Source: Paraglomus occultum (taxonomy: Eukaryota; Glomeromycota; Glomeromycetes; Paraglomerales; Paraglomeraceae). From it: a stretch of DNA of 14,862 bases. Of this stretch, positions 1 to 8,117 are shown piece after piece. The translations under genes were made by a program, and so were the position numbers. Location: positions 1 to 14,862 of the forward strand of contig CAJVPJ010000897.1 in NCBI GenBank assembly GCA_910592205.1, written 5' to 3'. The notes under the pieces were generated by a model. It saw nothing but the letters and a program-made list of their open reading frames with translations, was not told the origin of the DNA and searched no databases. Position 1 is the stretch's first letter. Each line of letters starts with the position of its first letter.

Positions 1-522
1 AAAGATTGATAATATTTTGTCCACGTCTACTTGCGCGACAAATATTACGTATGCAGTGTTTGGCATCGTGCCAGTATCGTTGGAGAAAGTAGGGAAAAAC
101 GGCATTTGCACAGGCCTTCCGGGCAGAGTATAATTAACCGATGCTCCGTTATTGTTGTTGTTGCTGTAACTGTTTACGTTGACGGGTTCTGTGTTTATCG
201 CGTTTGGATGCACGCCAGCATTACCCCAATGAGGATTATTGTTGGCTCGATAAAAATAATTACTAGCGTTTCCGATATTCGGAGTATTAATATTGGTATC
301 CGACGATCCATTCGCACGGATGCTGCTATAGTCGTAAGAACCGACGTCAGGATAATAATGTTGACGCTGGTAGCCAAAAGTTTGCTGGGAGTGCATGTAG
401 GAAAAAACGCCGTTGGAGTCCGTTTCCAATGGATGACTGTTTACACAATCCACATCTGGGTTAAACATCGGATCGGATGGAAAATCGTTTGTAAAGTTTT
501 CGTAGTTCGATTGTTCACTCAT
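1..522 (-). CDS. Asn/Ser/Tyr-rich orphan protein, 3' end outside window
   Basis: The minus strand is open from an ATG at 520-522 to the window edge, giving 174 codons with no stop. The product starts MSEQSNYENFTND and is rich in N, S, Y, P and G, with a five-asparagine run near residue 130, so it is probably disordered and prion-like in composition. A more ordered-looking end (motif LPGRPVQMPFF, then NTAYVIF and VDKILSIF) closes the visible part. I do not recognise the family. The strongest evidence that it is a gene is the diverged copy at 7363-7883, which keeps the same frame for about 115 codons and, past one 1-nt deletion, the same C-terminal motifs. That copy ends two codons past the point where this one leaves the window (Gln, then TAA), so little may be missing here. 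No membrane segment or catalytic motif is visible. The plus-strand open frame at 31-525 is its shadow. Confidence 0.7.
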   Translation of the reverse strand, partial: MSEQSNYENFTNDFPSDPMFNPDVDCVNSHPLETDSNGVFSYMHSQQTFGYQRQHYYPDVGSYDYSSIRANGSSDTNINTPNIGNASNYFYRANNNPHWGNAGVHPNAINTEPVNVNSYSNNNNNGASVNYTLPGRPVQMPFFPTFSNDTGTMPNTAYVIFVAQVDVDKILSIF

Positions 523-1445
523 TAGCATGGGGTTACTTAGTGGTAGAGATGAGTTTTGTTTTTATGTTTAATCCCTTGTTGGATGGTTGGAACCAAAGCA
601 AGTATTAATATAACAAAAATTTTGGTCATGCTCTGTATTTTATTATTGTTATATTATTTTGTTATATTATTATTATAAAGTTACGTATTAGTATAAATAT
701 GTGTTATCGTCAATTGTCTGAAAGAGTGTTCGTTCTCGTTACACCTGCAATATCATATCTTTTTCCCAAATGGGTAGCAATCATCGCATATCGATATGTG
801 TGTCTATCGGGTAGGACCAAACACTGCTTCTTGTATAAATTAACTATTATAACAACTGTGTAAGTTCAAGATTGTAAGTGCTGATAGATGATATAAATCA
901 CTTCACTATCCATCCATTGTACATTGAACTCCCACACCAATCATTTTCTTTCATGTTCCATCCATTGTACACCAATCTTTTTTTCACGTAACCGCATTGC
1001 ATAATATACTATTTAATATTAATGCATTAATTTAATATAGCCGTCATTAATATCAACAAATTTTTAATAAGAATGAATATCCAAGCTGAGCGAAAAGATG
1101 TTTTGTTCAAATTATTCAAATTAGCGGATATACTCTTATTGTGGAAAGCTCGTAATAGTTGTTTGTTTCTGAGAAGCATCCTCAAGCCGTTTTACAATTT
1201 TATTTGACCACGATCGTTCTAATCTGATGACATCATCGCATCGATATCTTGCTGTACAAGATATAGTGCAAGCGTTTCTATACAGTTAAGTCATTTGGCA
1301 CTTCAGTACACATACTGTATTTCGCCAAATTTATTTGCCGAAATATCCCATAGGTGAATTCGGCAATTATTAAATCCACTTTTCTATGAAATTTTATTTT
1401 TATTGCATTGACATTAACATACTTATTGAGATTCTAATATTGTAA

Positions 1446-1492
1446 GGCATAGTGTACTATCTATCGCGAGGAACTGGCATAGTGTACTATCT
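1446..1492. repeat. 17-bp direct repeat, 30-bp period
   Basis: GGCATAGTGTACTATCT occurs at 1446-1462 and again, identical, at 1476-1492. Thirteen bases separate the copies. Function unknown. Confidence 0.75.
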
Positions 1493-1560
1493 GAATATGT
1501 TGTTAATGTGATCACAGACTTTGTTACGTGACTTTTGTAGATCAATGATCACATGATATT

Positions 1561-1692
1561 GCATTTAGAGAAAACATAGAAGAAAGCTTGCAAATTGCAG
1601 GATATGGAACGTGCATTCTCTTAAGTCTCATTATGAGACTGAAAACTTCCGTGCATTTAGAGAGACGTTGCATTTAGAGGGAGTTCACTGTA
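1561..1692. repeat. Triplicated GCATTTAGAG motif, likely one end of a DNA transposon
   Basis: GCATTTAGAG occurs at 1561-1570, 1653-1662 and 1670-1679, always in the same orientation, and the cluster ends in GGGAGTTCACTGTA. Read on the minus strand this is TACAGTGAACTCCC followed by repeated CTCTAAATGC. A CAGT terminus next to TA, with iterated subterminal motifs, resembles pogo/Tigger-type elements. I could not find the opposite end, so this may be a truncated remnant. Confidence 0.4.
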
Positions 1693-1792
1693 AATGGTAA
1701 ATAGTATAAATGCATGCATACAAAACGCCGCAGCCGCATTCGTGCGTAAAAAGAAACAACGATATATTACATGGAAACCATTTAAATGTATA

Positions 1793-1817
1793 CAGTGTGT
1801 TGCGAAAAAAATGGCGC
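1793..1817 (+). repeat. Left terminal inverted repeat of the Tc1-like element
   Basis: The 25 bp begin CAGTGTGTTGCG and include a seven-A run. They are the exact reverse complement of 2715-2739, and the match ends at the next base. Confidence 0.95.
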
Positions 1818-1914
1818 ACAAATAAACTTGTATATCTCAGCAATTGCCCAACGGAGACATATGAAAGTAAACTTATTTTAAAGCTTATAAACTACTTTAT
1901 TAAGTATAGAAATT

Positions 1915-2573
1915 TTAATACGAAATTCTATCCCCATTTTTTTGTAATACTAGTTCGCAACGATTTTTCATAGATCTGATTAAATTTTGTACCACCTCCC
2001 GAGGAATTTTATTTCACTCTTCTACCATAAATTGCTTTAACTCGCTAATATCTTTAGGCATTTTTTTTCCACATTGTTTTTAACTATCTGCCACATATTC
2101 TCGATGGGATTCAGATCTAGGCTGTTAGACGGCCACTCCATTACATGAATGTTGTTTTGAGAAAAAAATTCCTTTGCAACACGTGAAGTGTGCTTAGGAT
2201 CATTATCTTGTTGCAGACGCCATCTTCTACCATAGATCTGTTGGGCAAACGGAAGAAGCTGGGCTTGCAAAATATTTACATAGAAGGGACCATCCATTAT
2301 TTCTGTAAAGCAAAACAAGGACGTTTTGCCATTCATCGAAATTCCACCCCAAGCCATTACCTTTTGTGTAACCTTGGGCGAACGACCGTTACCACCCTTA
2401 TGTTCGATGGTCTTTGTTGTTTTGAGTTTTTTAAGATTACGTTGAATAGTTCGAAGGGGAATTTTCGTATTTTGGTGTATTTCTTTGGCAGAACGAATTC
2501 CATTTAGCCAATAATGTAAAATTGCTTGACGTTGTGCTTCGAGTTTTGTGTTAACCACGTTTACAAGGTTCAA
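1915..2573 (-). pseudogene. Tc1-like DD34E transposase remnant
   Basis: The open part runs from an ATG at 2573 to a stop at 2037 (178 aa); Tc1 transposases are usually about 340 aa. Residues about 10-60 look like the N-terminal helix-turn-helix DNA-binding region. The segment after the motif GRSPKVTQ jumps directly to AWGGISMNG, so the region that should contain the second helix-turn-helix and the first catalytic Asp is absent. The second Asp (QQDNDPKHTS) and the Glu (LDLNPIE) are present with 34 residues between them, the Tc1 DD34E spacing. Beyond residue about 170 the frame breaks at an eight-T run (2061-2068 on the plus strand). The expected C-terminus continues in another frame with one premature stop, ending at TAA 1915-1917. 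It is therefore catalytically dead, though it could still bind the element's ends. Confidence 0.92.
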
Positions 2574-2714
2574 ACGGGAAACTATTCAAAGAAAAAGGCG
2601 GTTTACTTTTGCAAATGCAATTAAGGACGAGTAAAATAAACTTATATAAATATAGAAGCCATGTAAACAAACGCGTTTTCTTTTGTTATTCAAAAAACAA
2701 ATCTTTCAATTTAC

Positions 2715-2739
2715 GCGCCATTTTTTTCGCAACACACTG
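2715..2739 (-). repeat. Right terminal inverted repeat of the Tc1-like element
   Basis: Exact 25-bp reverse complement of 1793-1817, followed by the TA target-site duplication at 2740-2741. Confidence 0.95.
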
Positions 2740-4196
2740 TATTTGTAAGTAGTGCCTATCGCTTAGTTAGAACACCTCAGAGTAGTTTGTGATGTAATAA
2801 TTTCATTACGATATATTATTCACTATTATTTACAAGCTTTTAGGAGCAATATAATAATGAATCAATTCAATACAATCCCAGTTTAGTTGTGAATTAAATA
2901 GTAATGCATATCGATCAATCGACGGGTGTCCGAAAAAACCCCCCTTGTGAAATACGCACAGAAAAGTTTGCTTTGTTTATTTAATATTAACTAGTGTATA
3001 ATCCGTCACTTCGTTGTGGTTATTTTATAATTACATTCAGACTTTTATTTCGCTAACTTTATCCATAATCATAATAATAAAAGTGTTAGGGCGTCGCAGT
3101 TGTAAACAAAAAAAAACGTCGAGGTTGTAAACAAAAAAATAATGAACATGTGATGGTTATCTATTGGACAATTTTTGTAATACGAATATGCAATGTCCGC
3201 AGCATCCAATTTTTTTAATTATATATAGATATAGATAATACTATTTCAAACTATACAAACTCGTTAAAATCTGCGTTTTTTGAAATTGTTTTCTTAAAAC
3301 ACAGCTAATACAATACAATTTCCATACCTAGTCCGACCCCTCAAAACCATATTTCCAAATAACTCCAACAACAACGCGTCAATATTTTTCTCTAATATGC
3401 TTGTCGACCATTTTATATGTTCATTTGCATTTTCTTGTTGAATAAAACTATTTGTATAAATCCCAAGCTTTGTAATGCTGTACTGGCGCTGACAACTACT
3501 ATTTCAGTACTGTTTATCCATTTCCCCCATATCTGCAAGCTGTCATTCAAACTTTTTTCTAAGTTTACAAAATTTTGCTATAGTGAACAACTCTCACGAA
3601 AGTTTACACAATACAACATCTGCTAATAATTCTAAAAAACTCAACTTTGCTGCATATCCGTTAATAATGGTTTCCAGTTGTTTACATTATTGCTGTATTG
3701 TTGAAAACTTTAGCTTGCCTCTAATTCGGGACAAGAACAAGTAGACGCTTTGAAAATTTCTCTGCATATAGTGTACCTTGATCGCCTGCGAGATTTCAAT
3801 TCGATCAGATATGTCTAGCAAATTTTCAAACATTAAATACTTACCGTTAGATATATCGTAATTTCGATCATAAAAATTCAAAAATCCATATTAATATCTC
3901 GAAACTTTTCAGTCTAAATTCTGGAATTATTTTTACTTGTTCTTCTTCACCATCAAAGTCAATTTATAAATTTTGAATAAATTATTATGGGACTTGCTGC
4001 TACATATGCAAATAATCCTGCGCCGTATTAATAACATGCGCGTTTACTACCAAGTATAATAACGTGTTTTTTTATTCGACTGCACATTCAAAGGGCACGT
4101 AGAAACAAGTTTTGCATATAAACAAAAAAAAAATGTTAAGAGCAGTAGGATTACTTGTGTTATAATAGTCTCATAACTTATGTCAAAGAAGTGTAT
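2740..4196. other. Intergenic stretch without a recognisable gene
   Basis: About 1.45 kb of AT-rich DNA. A 24-nt tandem repeat lies at 3092-3139. The minus strand has open frames between about 3960 and 3690, one of them 64 codons (3687-3881) containing a consensus-like donor GTAAGT, but none matches a family I know. The plus-strand frame at 3417-3626 is hydrophobic low-complexity translation and probably chance. The string GGGTGTCCG near 2926 resembles some transposon termini, but I found no partner end. Confidence 0.45.
3092..3139. repeat. Two-unit tandem repeat (about 24 nt)
   Basis: Two adjacent units share the pattern CGTCG, two variable bases, then GTTGTAAACAAAAAAA, at 3092-3116 and 3117-3139. 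They differ at two bases and in the length of the A run. Function unknown. Confidence 0.7.
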
Positions 4197-4484
4197 AGTG
4201 GATGTTTCTGGTAAGCCAGACAGTTGAGAATTACTAAAGATGTAAATGAGATAAAAAAATTAATCAAATTTATTATTTCGTAATTTATGTAGACTTGACT
4301 TTTAGTTTCATACGTACCGTAACGGTTTGCCATGCACACACCTAATCAATTTCGCAAATTAAAATTGTTTAATTTATAAACTGGATAAGATAAATCTGCG
4401 TATATATAGCCACTTCTGGTAATCTTAGAAAACGTCCGAGTGTGAAATCGAAAACTGACGCTAGGACCCCAAACATTTCGTTGT

Positions 4485-4694
4485 TTAACAGACAGCAATA
4501 TCTATTTTTTTTTTCACCTCTTTTTTTTTATTATTTTTAGGATAGTTTTGATCTAAGTATTCTTGGACTGACTTATTTTCTCCTTCTCGAGAGTCATGTT
4601 TTATCTTTAACTCTTCTACACTAAACAAGTCCAGTCCAAATATTACCAAGCCCAAGCCATTAAAATCCTTATGTCTTTTAAAGAATACACCGAA
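4485..4694 (-). other. Candidate lysine-rich 3' exon downstream of the L15 fragment
   Basis: On the minus strand a pyrimidine-rich acceptor ending CTTTATTTAG precedes an open frame of 69 codons that ends at TAA 4485-4487. Its product has a hydrophobic stretch (LGLVIFGLDLFSVEEL) and then a charged lysine-rich tail. It could be the terminal exon of the adjacent L15-like fragment, but the phases do not join with a GT donor and the sequence does not clearly match the L15 C-terminus. The last residues run into the CNNM pseudogene, so at least the end is accidental. Confidence 0.25.
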
Positions 4695-4731
4695 CTAAAT
4701 AAAGAAAAAAGGGTAAAAAAAATTTTTTAGG

Positions 4732-4803
4732 CTTGAATTTCCCACCGCGTTTGGGAAACCGACGATAAACTGGTGTTTGTCCACCCTCAAAACCAGGACG
4801 AAC
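4732..4803 (-). pseudogene. Fragment of mitochondrial ribosomal protein L15 (uL15m)
   Basis: The 24 codons from 4803 down to 4732 read RPGFEGGQTPVYRRFPKRGG with flanking residues. This is the highly conserved core of bacterial-type L15 (motif GFEGGQxPxYRRxPKRG), a large-subunit ribosomal protein. In a eukaryotic nuclear genome it would be the mitochondrial form (yeast MRPL10 family). The N-terminal glycine-rich part and the C-terminal half, normally needed for a protein of roughly 150-300 aa, are not recognisable nearby, and no acceptor AG directly precedes the fragment. I read it as a relict exon carried in the insertion within the CNNM pseudogene. A working L15 gene should exist elsewhere. 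Confidence 0.7.
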
Positions 4804-5081
4804 CACGAGAGAAACATTAATTAATGAAGGTTTAGTTGCATGTTAGCCATAATAACAAACATAACTTGATTGAAAACCAATTATTTGGTAATTAAAGGAA
4901 GCATAACCATGAGAAATTGATTTTATTTTATCGTGAAAATGTGCGTTAATGAATAAAAAATTTTTTTATATATAATATTATATTTTTTATTACAACCGGA
5001 GGTGTTGTCCAGAAAGGGCAGTTCTTACCTTAACATCGGGAAACTGGGACAAAGAAAACTTAACCAAAAAATAACAATTAT

Positions 5082-5225
5082 TCAGCAGGACTCATAATTG
5101 ACAGTCACAATGTCGCCTTCCCATTTACAAAAATTACCGTAAAAAGAAATAGCAATTACCCCTCGCGGCGTTGAGCTCCAGTCTTGAGGATATGAGTCCT
5201 GCCCCTTGAATTTGTCGTAACCAAA
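5082..5225 (-). other. Unassigned open frame in the insertion
   Basis: The minus strand is open for 47 codons without an ATG, ending at TGA 5082-5084. The product contains SYPQDWSSTPRG followed by AISFYGNFCKWEGDIVTV. The mixed, non-repetitive composition looks more like coding sequence than chance, and it could be an old exon. I do not recognise it, and a single short frame is weak evidence. Confidence 0.2.
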
Positions 5226-5445
5226 TCAGATAAATTAAATAATATCGAACAAGATTATTCTAGTTTTCAAAAAGTGCGCCGCTACCACATTTAATCAATC
5301 GCAAATGGACATTTGGTTCGTTACAATTCTCTTGGCCAATGTCGCCATTCTGATATCGAGTGTTCTTACTGTCTAATTTGGGTACCACGGAGCGTATGCC
5401 TAATTTGGGCTAGCTGTCAAATGCATTTTGCTTAATAAGAGTCCT

Positions 5446-6546
5446 CACAATGTTTCATATAGACACATCCAGTTTTGCATTTTTGGTTGACATTAATTGG
5501 GGCGATGTGTCTTTTTCGCAATATGGCTATTATTTTTTATCATAAAAAAATCCAAGCAAACAGTTTGTTTGTGAAGACGTGGGATGACCGATCCAGTTGA
5601 GAGTAGCCTTTTCCTTGACGATTTGAGGTTTTATGGTCTTTACCATTGAAAAATGACAGTCTTGTCTAGTACAATCAAACTTTTTATCTATTACGAGATT
5701 TGAAATTATTTTATTTTAGTTTTTTGCTGGCATGTTGCACTATTGTATCGGCTTTATACTACTCTTGTTTCCAGTGTAATACCTATTACTATTACCATTT
5801 TAGTATTATAACTACTCTATTATGGTTTGAGATAACCCGAAGATTTTATGCATATGCATTGAAACGCATAAGGACTCGACTATGCTTATAAGATTGCTGT
5901 AGAAGAAAATAAAACGAGTTAAGAAACAACAGTCTACAGGCTGAAGGAACTATTCGATTATTTTCTGCAGCGTTGAAGAAGCATGTCCCGTATGTATTCT
6001 TGGTGAAATCAAACAACACACACCAGTCTACACGTATCAGCATACAGTTTCACTTGATATGTGCTGAATTGAAACAACTTTATACATCTCTATTAAGAAC
6101 CAATTAACTGCGTAGATGGATGGAGAAGATCATATTGGTTTGTTGTTTAAACTGGGATCGCTTATTATTGATACCATAAGCAAAGTATCTTTTGAAAATA
6201 TCCAACAAAGACTTAGATCATTAATAAAGCTAAACACATTAAATTTTTTCTTAAAATTAACGATCAACTTTCTTTATTAGGCGCACATATTGTCGTTGAT
6301 CCGTTTATTACGTACGACAGAGTCAACTGGTTTTACTGCTGTCTTGTTGATCTCATAAAACGCCCACATGCGAGAACGGTTATCCTATTCTACAGAAATA
6401 GATACCTTTGAAGAAACAAGACGGTAAATAACAAGGTCTGGCATGAGTTAAAATGACTGCGCTGCCAGATCAGATTATACGGAAATATCGTCGGACGAGT
6501 AATACATATATATTTAAAAACGCTCACGGGTTCAAATGTACCGTCG
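5446..6546. repeat. Left copy of the CNNM upstream (spacer) region
   Basis: A diverged direct copy of 8118-9360. Matching blocks are 5446-5820 with 8118-8510, 6047-6158 with about 8550-8670, and 6346-6546 with 9023-9360. The last block includes the start of CNNM exon 1, so its right end is a CNNM 5' relict. Positions 6159-6345 match about 8838-9022 in inverted orientation. About 225 bp (5820-6045) occur only here, and about 170 bp of the right copy (8671-8837) are missing. Shared landmarks include GTTTCATATAGACA, TCCTTGACGATTTGAGG-like and TGTGCTGAATTGAAACAACT strings. Because this copy follows the CNNM pseudogene rather than preceding it, it is probably part of another repeat unit or was moved. 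Confidence 0.82.
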
Positions 6547-6748
6547 CCGGTAAGACATGCGAAAGATTAAAATGACATCGGATAATTTACGGGGGCAGAC
6601 TTTTTGGAACTTGGGTTAGAATTTTGCTAATAAAGAATATTTAGATTTCAGAGGCATTAAAAGAGAATCTACTTTTATTTCAATCCGGTGTCGTTAATAA
6701 AGCGATCAATATAAGCCGCAGCACACAATAACGTCGACATGGTGTTAA

Positions 6749-6934
6749 AAGAAATCGAGTGAATCCTCGCAGGATACGATCCTCTTCGAAATTGGACGTT
6801 TTGCATTAATGTTGATACAAATATGTGCTAAAAAACAATTGCCTGCAGAAACCAAGGGATCGTCTCAGCCTTCCTGGCAAAAATTAGAAAATCAGTTAGA
6901 AACTCTGACCCAAGCAAGAAAACATTCTTATTAG
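6749..6934 (+). other. Unassigned open frame, possible exon
   Basis: The plus strand is open for 61 codons before TAG 6932-6934; an in-frame ATG at 6809 would give 41 residues. The product has a hydrophobic patch (FEIGRFALMLIQICAKK) and then a hydrophilic amphipathic tail (SWQKLENQLETLTQARKH). An acceptor-like CCTCGCAG sits at 6774-6781, so it could be a terminal exon. The 3' end lies in the short direct repeat that flanks the MITE. I cannot assign a family. The rest of 6547-6748 holds nothing I recognise. Confidence 0.3.
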
Positions 6935-7300
6935 ACAAATTCATAAAGGTATATAATATATAAAGCTAGTACAAGTGGCTCTCGATATAAGAAAGTAATC
7001 GGGACCCATAGTAAAAAATTTTAGAATCCTTCTTATACCGAGAGTTTATTAGTAACTTTCTTATATAGAGATAATTTTATATAGACTGTTTTTCAGCTCA
7101 ACTTTCTTATATCAAATTTTAATTAGTGTTTCTTATATCAAGAGCTTCTTATATCGAGTTTCACTTGTAATAAAATTTAGTACAGTACTTAATTTGACAT
7201 TAATTTGAACCTGATTCAGTGAGAAACCATCATATTATCCAAATTCATAGAGGTATAATATATAGAGGCTAGTATTAAAATCTAGCACAATACTTATTTT
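6905..7300. repeat. Direct repeat flanking and interrupted by a MITE
   Basis: Unit 1 (about 6905-6971 plus 7168-7195) and unit 2 (about 7215-7300) share CAAATTCATA(A/G)AGGTATA, GCTAGTA, and TAAAATYTAGYACARTACTTA. In unit 1 the 196-bp MITE is inserted at the TA after GCTAG. In unit 2 the same position is an uninterrupted TA, so unit 2 is an empty-site reference. Confidence 0.78.
6972..7167. mobile_element. 196-bp MITE, pogo/Tigger-like termini
   Basis: The left end CAAGTGGCTCTCGATATAAG and the reverse complement of the right end CAAGTGAAACTCGATATAAG match at all but three of the first 22 bases. TA is duplicated outside both ends (6970-6971 and 7168-7169). The right half repeats the TTCTTATATC motif at 7103, 7130 and 7146, and variants occur at 7030 and 7058. 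Arrays of CTCGATATAAG-type subterminal repeats are typical of pogo/Tigger (DDE_1/CENP-B) elements. There is no coding capacity, so it would depend on a transposase in trans. Confidence 0.85.
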
Positions 7301-7362
7301 AAACAATGACAATAGAATCTAGTGAAAAAATAAGATCAGTAAAAAGAGTAGTTGACGTCTTG

Positions 7363-7883
7363 TTATTGAAAAATAGATAATAGTTTGTCCATATCTACTT
7401 TCATGATAAACACTACGTATGCGGTGTTTGTCATCGTGCCAGTATTGTTGGAGAAAGTAGAGAAAAACGGCATTTGCACAGGCCTTCCGGGCAAAGTATA
7501 ATTAACTGATGCACCGTTATTATAGTTGTTGTTGACGTTGATGGGTTCGGCGTTATCGCGCTTGAATGCACGCTAGCGTTACCGAAATGAGAATTATTGT
7601 TGACTCGATAAAAATGATTACTAGTGTTTCCGATATTCGGAGTATTAATATTGGTATCCGATGATCTATTCATATGGATGTTTTCATTATCGAAAGAATC
7701 GACATAAGGACCATAGTGATCTTGACCTTGGCAACCGAAAGTTTGCTGCGTGGGCGGATACAAAAAATTGGTGGAGTCTGGACTTGTCATTTGAAAATTG
7801 TTGACTTGATAATAATCTCGATTATTCATCTGATCCGATAAATAACCATTTGTAAAGTTGTCACAGTTCGATTGTTCACTCAT
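7363..7883 (-). pseudogene. Frameshifted second copy of the Asn-rich orphan gene
   Basis: From an ATG at 7881-7883 the product starts MSEQSNCDNFTNGY and follows the copy at 1-522 for about 115 codons, sharing SSDTNINTPNIGN and the motif RVNNNSHFGNASVHS-like region. A 1-nt deletion near 7553 (the site reads GTTATCGCG against TGTTTATCGCG in the other copy) then shifts the frame, and the shifted reading stops at 7431. Restoring the frame without editing anything else shows the conserved end is still present in the neighbouring frame (LPGRPVQMPFF, then DKLLSIFQ and TAA at 7363-7365). The break is therefore young, or the truncated 150-residue form is still expressed. A sequencing error at this base would also explain it. 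Confidence 0.75.
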
Positions 7884-8117
7884 ATCGAAAAGGTTTTTAA
7901 GTATAGAGTTGATGGAGATGGGGCAGTATTTATATTACATGTTAATTCTTGTAAAGTAACATTCACATCTTATGAATAAACAGGTTTTTGCATATGGGTG
8001 ACACTAGATAAGATAAATAAATGTGACACTTTCCATCAACTCTTTCCCTATATCGTGTAATAAGATAACCAATGACGTTTACGCCATGGTCGATTGTACT
8101 TGCCCTTGTGCTTTGTA

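Larger units (their letters stand above)
523..1792. other. Non-coding, repeat-bearing stretch upstream of the orphan gene
   Basis: This 1.27-kb AT-rich stretch holds no recognisable gene. Its left end must carry the promoter of the minus-strand orphan gene. It also holds a 17-bp direct repeat (1446-1492), a transposon-end-like repeat cluster (1561-1692), a perfect 7-bp inverted repeat with a 3-nt loop (1624-1640), and a plus-strand ATG frame of 44 codons at 1073-1207 whose product I cannot assign. A 13-base CATCCATTGTACA repeat occurs near 910 and 960. All of this looks like old mobile-element debris. Confidence 0.5.
1793..2739 (-). mobile_element. Tc1/mariner-family transposon, internally deleted
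   Basis: A 947-bp element bounded by 25-bp perfect terminal inverted repeats (1793-1817 and 2715-2739) that start CAGTGTGTTGCG. TA dinucleotides sit immediately outside each end (1791-1792 and 2740-2741), matching the TA target-site duplication of Tc1/mariner insertions. The element is shorter than the usual autonomous length because the transposase lacks its middle part. Perfect ends imply recent movement, probably mobilised by a full-length relative elsewhere in the genome. The transposase remnant lies on the minus strand. Confidence 0.93.
4493..5270. other. 778-nt insertion inside the CNNM pseudogene
   Basis: Homology to the intact CNNM gene stops at about 4492, just after the intron-3 acceptor TTTAACAG, and resumes at 5271 with the start of exon 4. 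The DNA between has no counterpart in the intact gene. It carries a minus-strand ribosomal protein L15 fragment (4732-4803) and two further minus-strand open frames (4485-4694 and 5082-5225). I saw no terminal inverted repeat or clear target-site duplication, so the mechanism is unknown. Confidence 0.7.
4197..5442 (+). pseudogene. Degenerate CNNM/Mam3-like gene copy, split by an insertion
   Basis: This is a diverged copy of the intact gene at 9268-11287. Positions 4197-4492 align with the end of exon 1, intron 1, the 17-nt exon 2, intron 2, exon 3 and intron 3 (about 9375-9718). Shared intronic strings such as CCAATTAATTTCGCAAATT-like and TCGAAAACTGACGCT show it is a genomic duplicate, not a retrocopy. 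Positions 5271-5442 align with exon 4 (about 9719-9951). Between these parts lies an unrelated insertion. Damage includes a shifted frame at the site matching exon 3 (giving TAG near 4407), a deletion of about 65 nt in exon 4 that removes the NETLP region, and an in-frame TAA where the intact gene reads into FGEIIPQ. No exon 5 to 8 equivalent follows. It cannot encode a working transporter. Confidence 0.85.

Noticed and set aside
31-525. Plus-strand open frame of 164 codons
   Set aside because: It is antisense to the orphan gene, whose minus-strand frame is conserved with the copy at 7363-7883; this frame is not.
2190-2507. Plus-strand open frame of 105 codons
   Set aside because: Shadow of the Tc1 transposase on the other strand.
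4560-4640. Inverted TTGGACTG/CAGTCCAA pair that could form a hairpin
   Set aside because: Imperfect, with a loop of about 50 nt, and within an open frame; probably chance.
5846-6043. Minus-strand frame of 65 codons in the left spacer
   Set aside because: Most of it lies in the segment absent from the right copy, the composition is unremarkable and no splice or family signal is seen.
6525-6545. GGTTCAAAT, reminiscent of a tRNA T-loop
   Set aside because: No acceptor, D or anticodon arms surround it; it aligns with CNNM exon 1 (TGGTTCAAACTT at about 9340).
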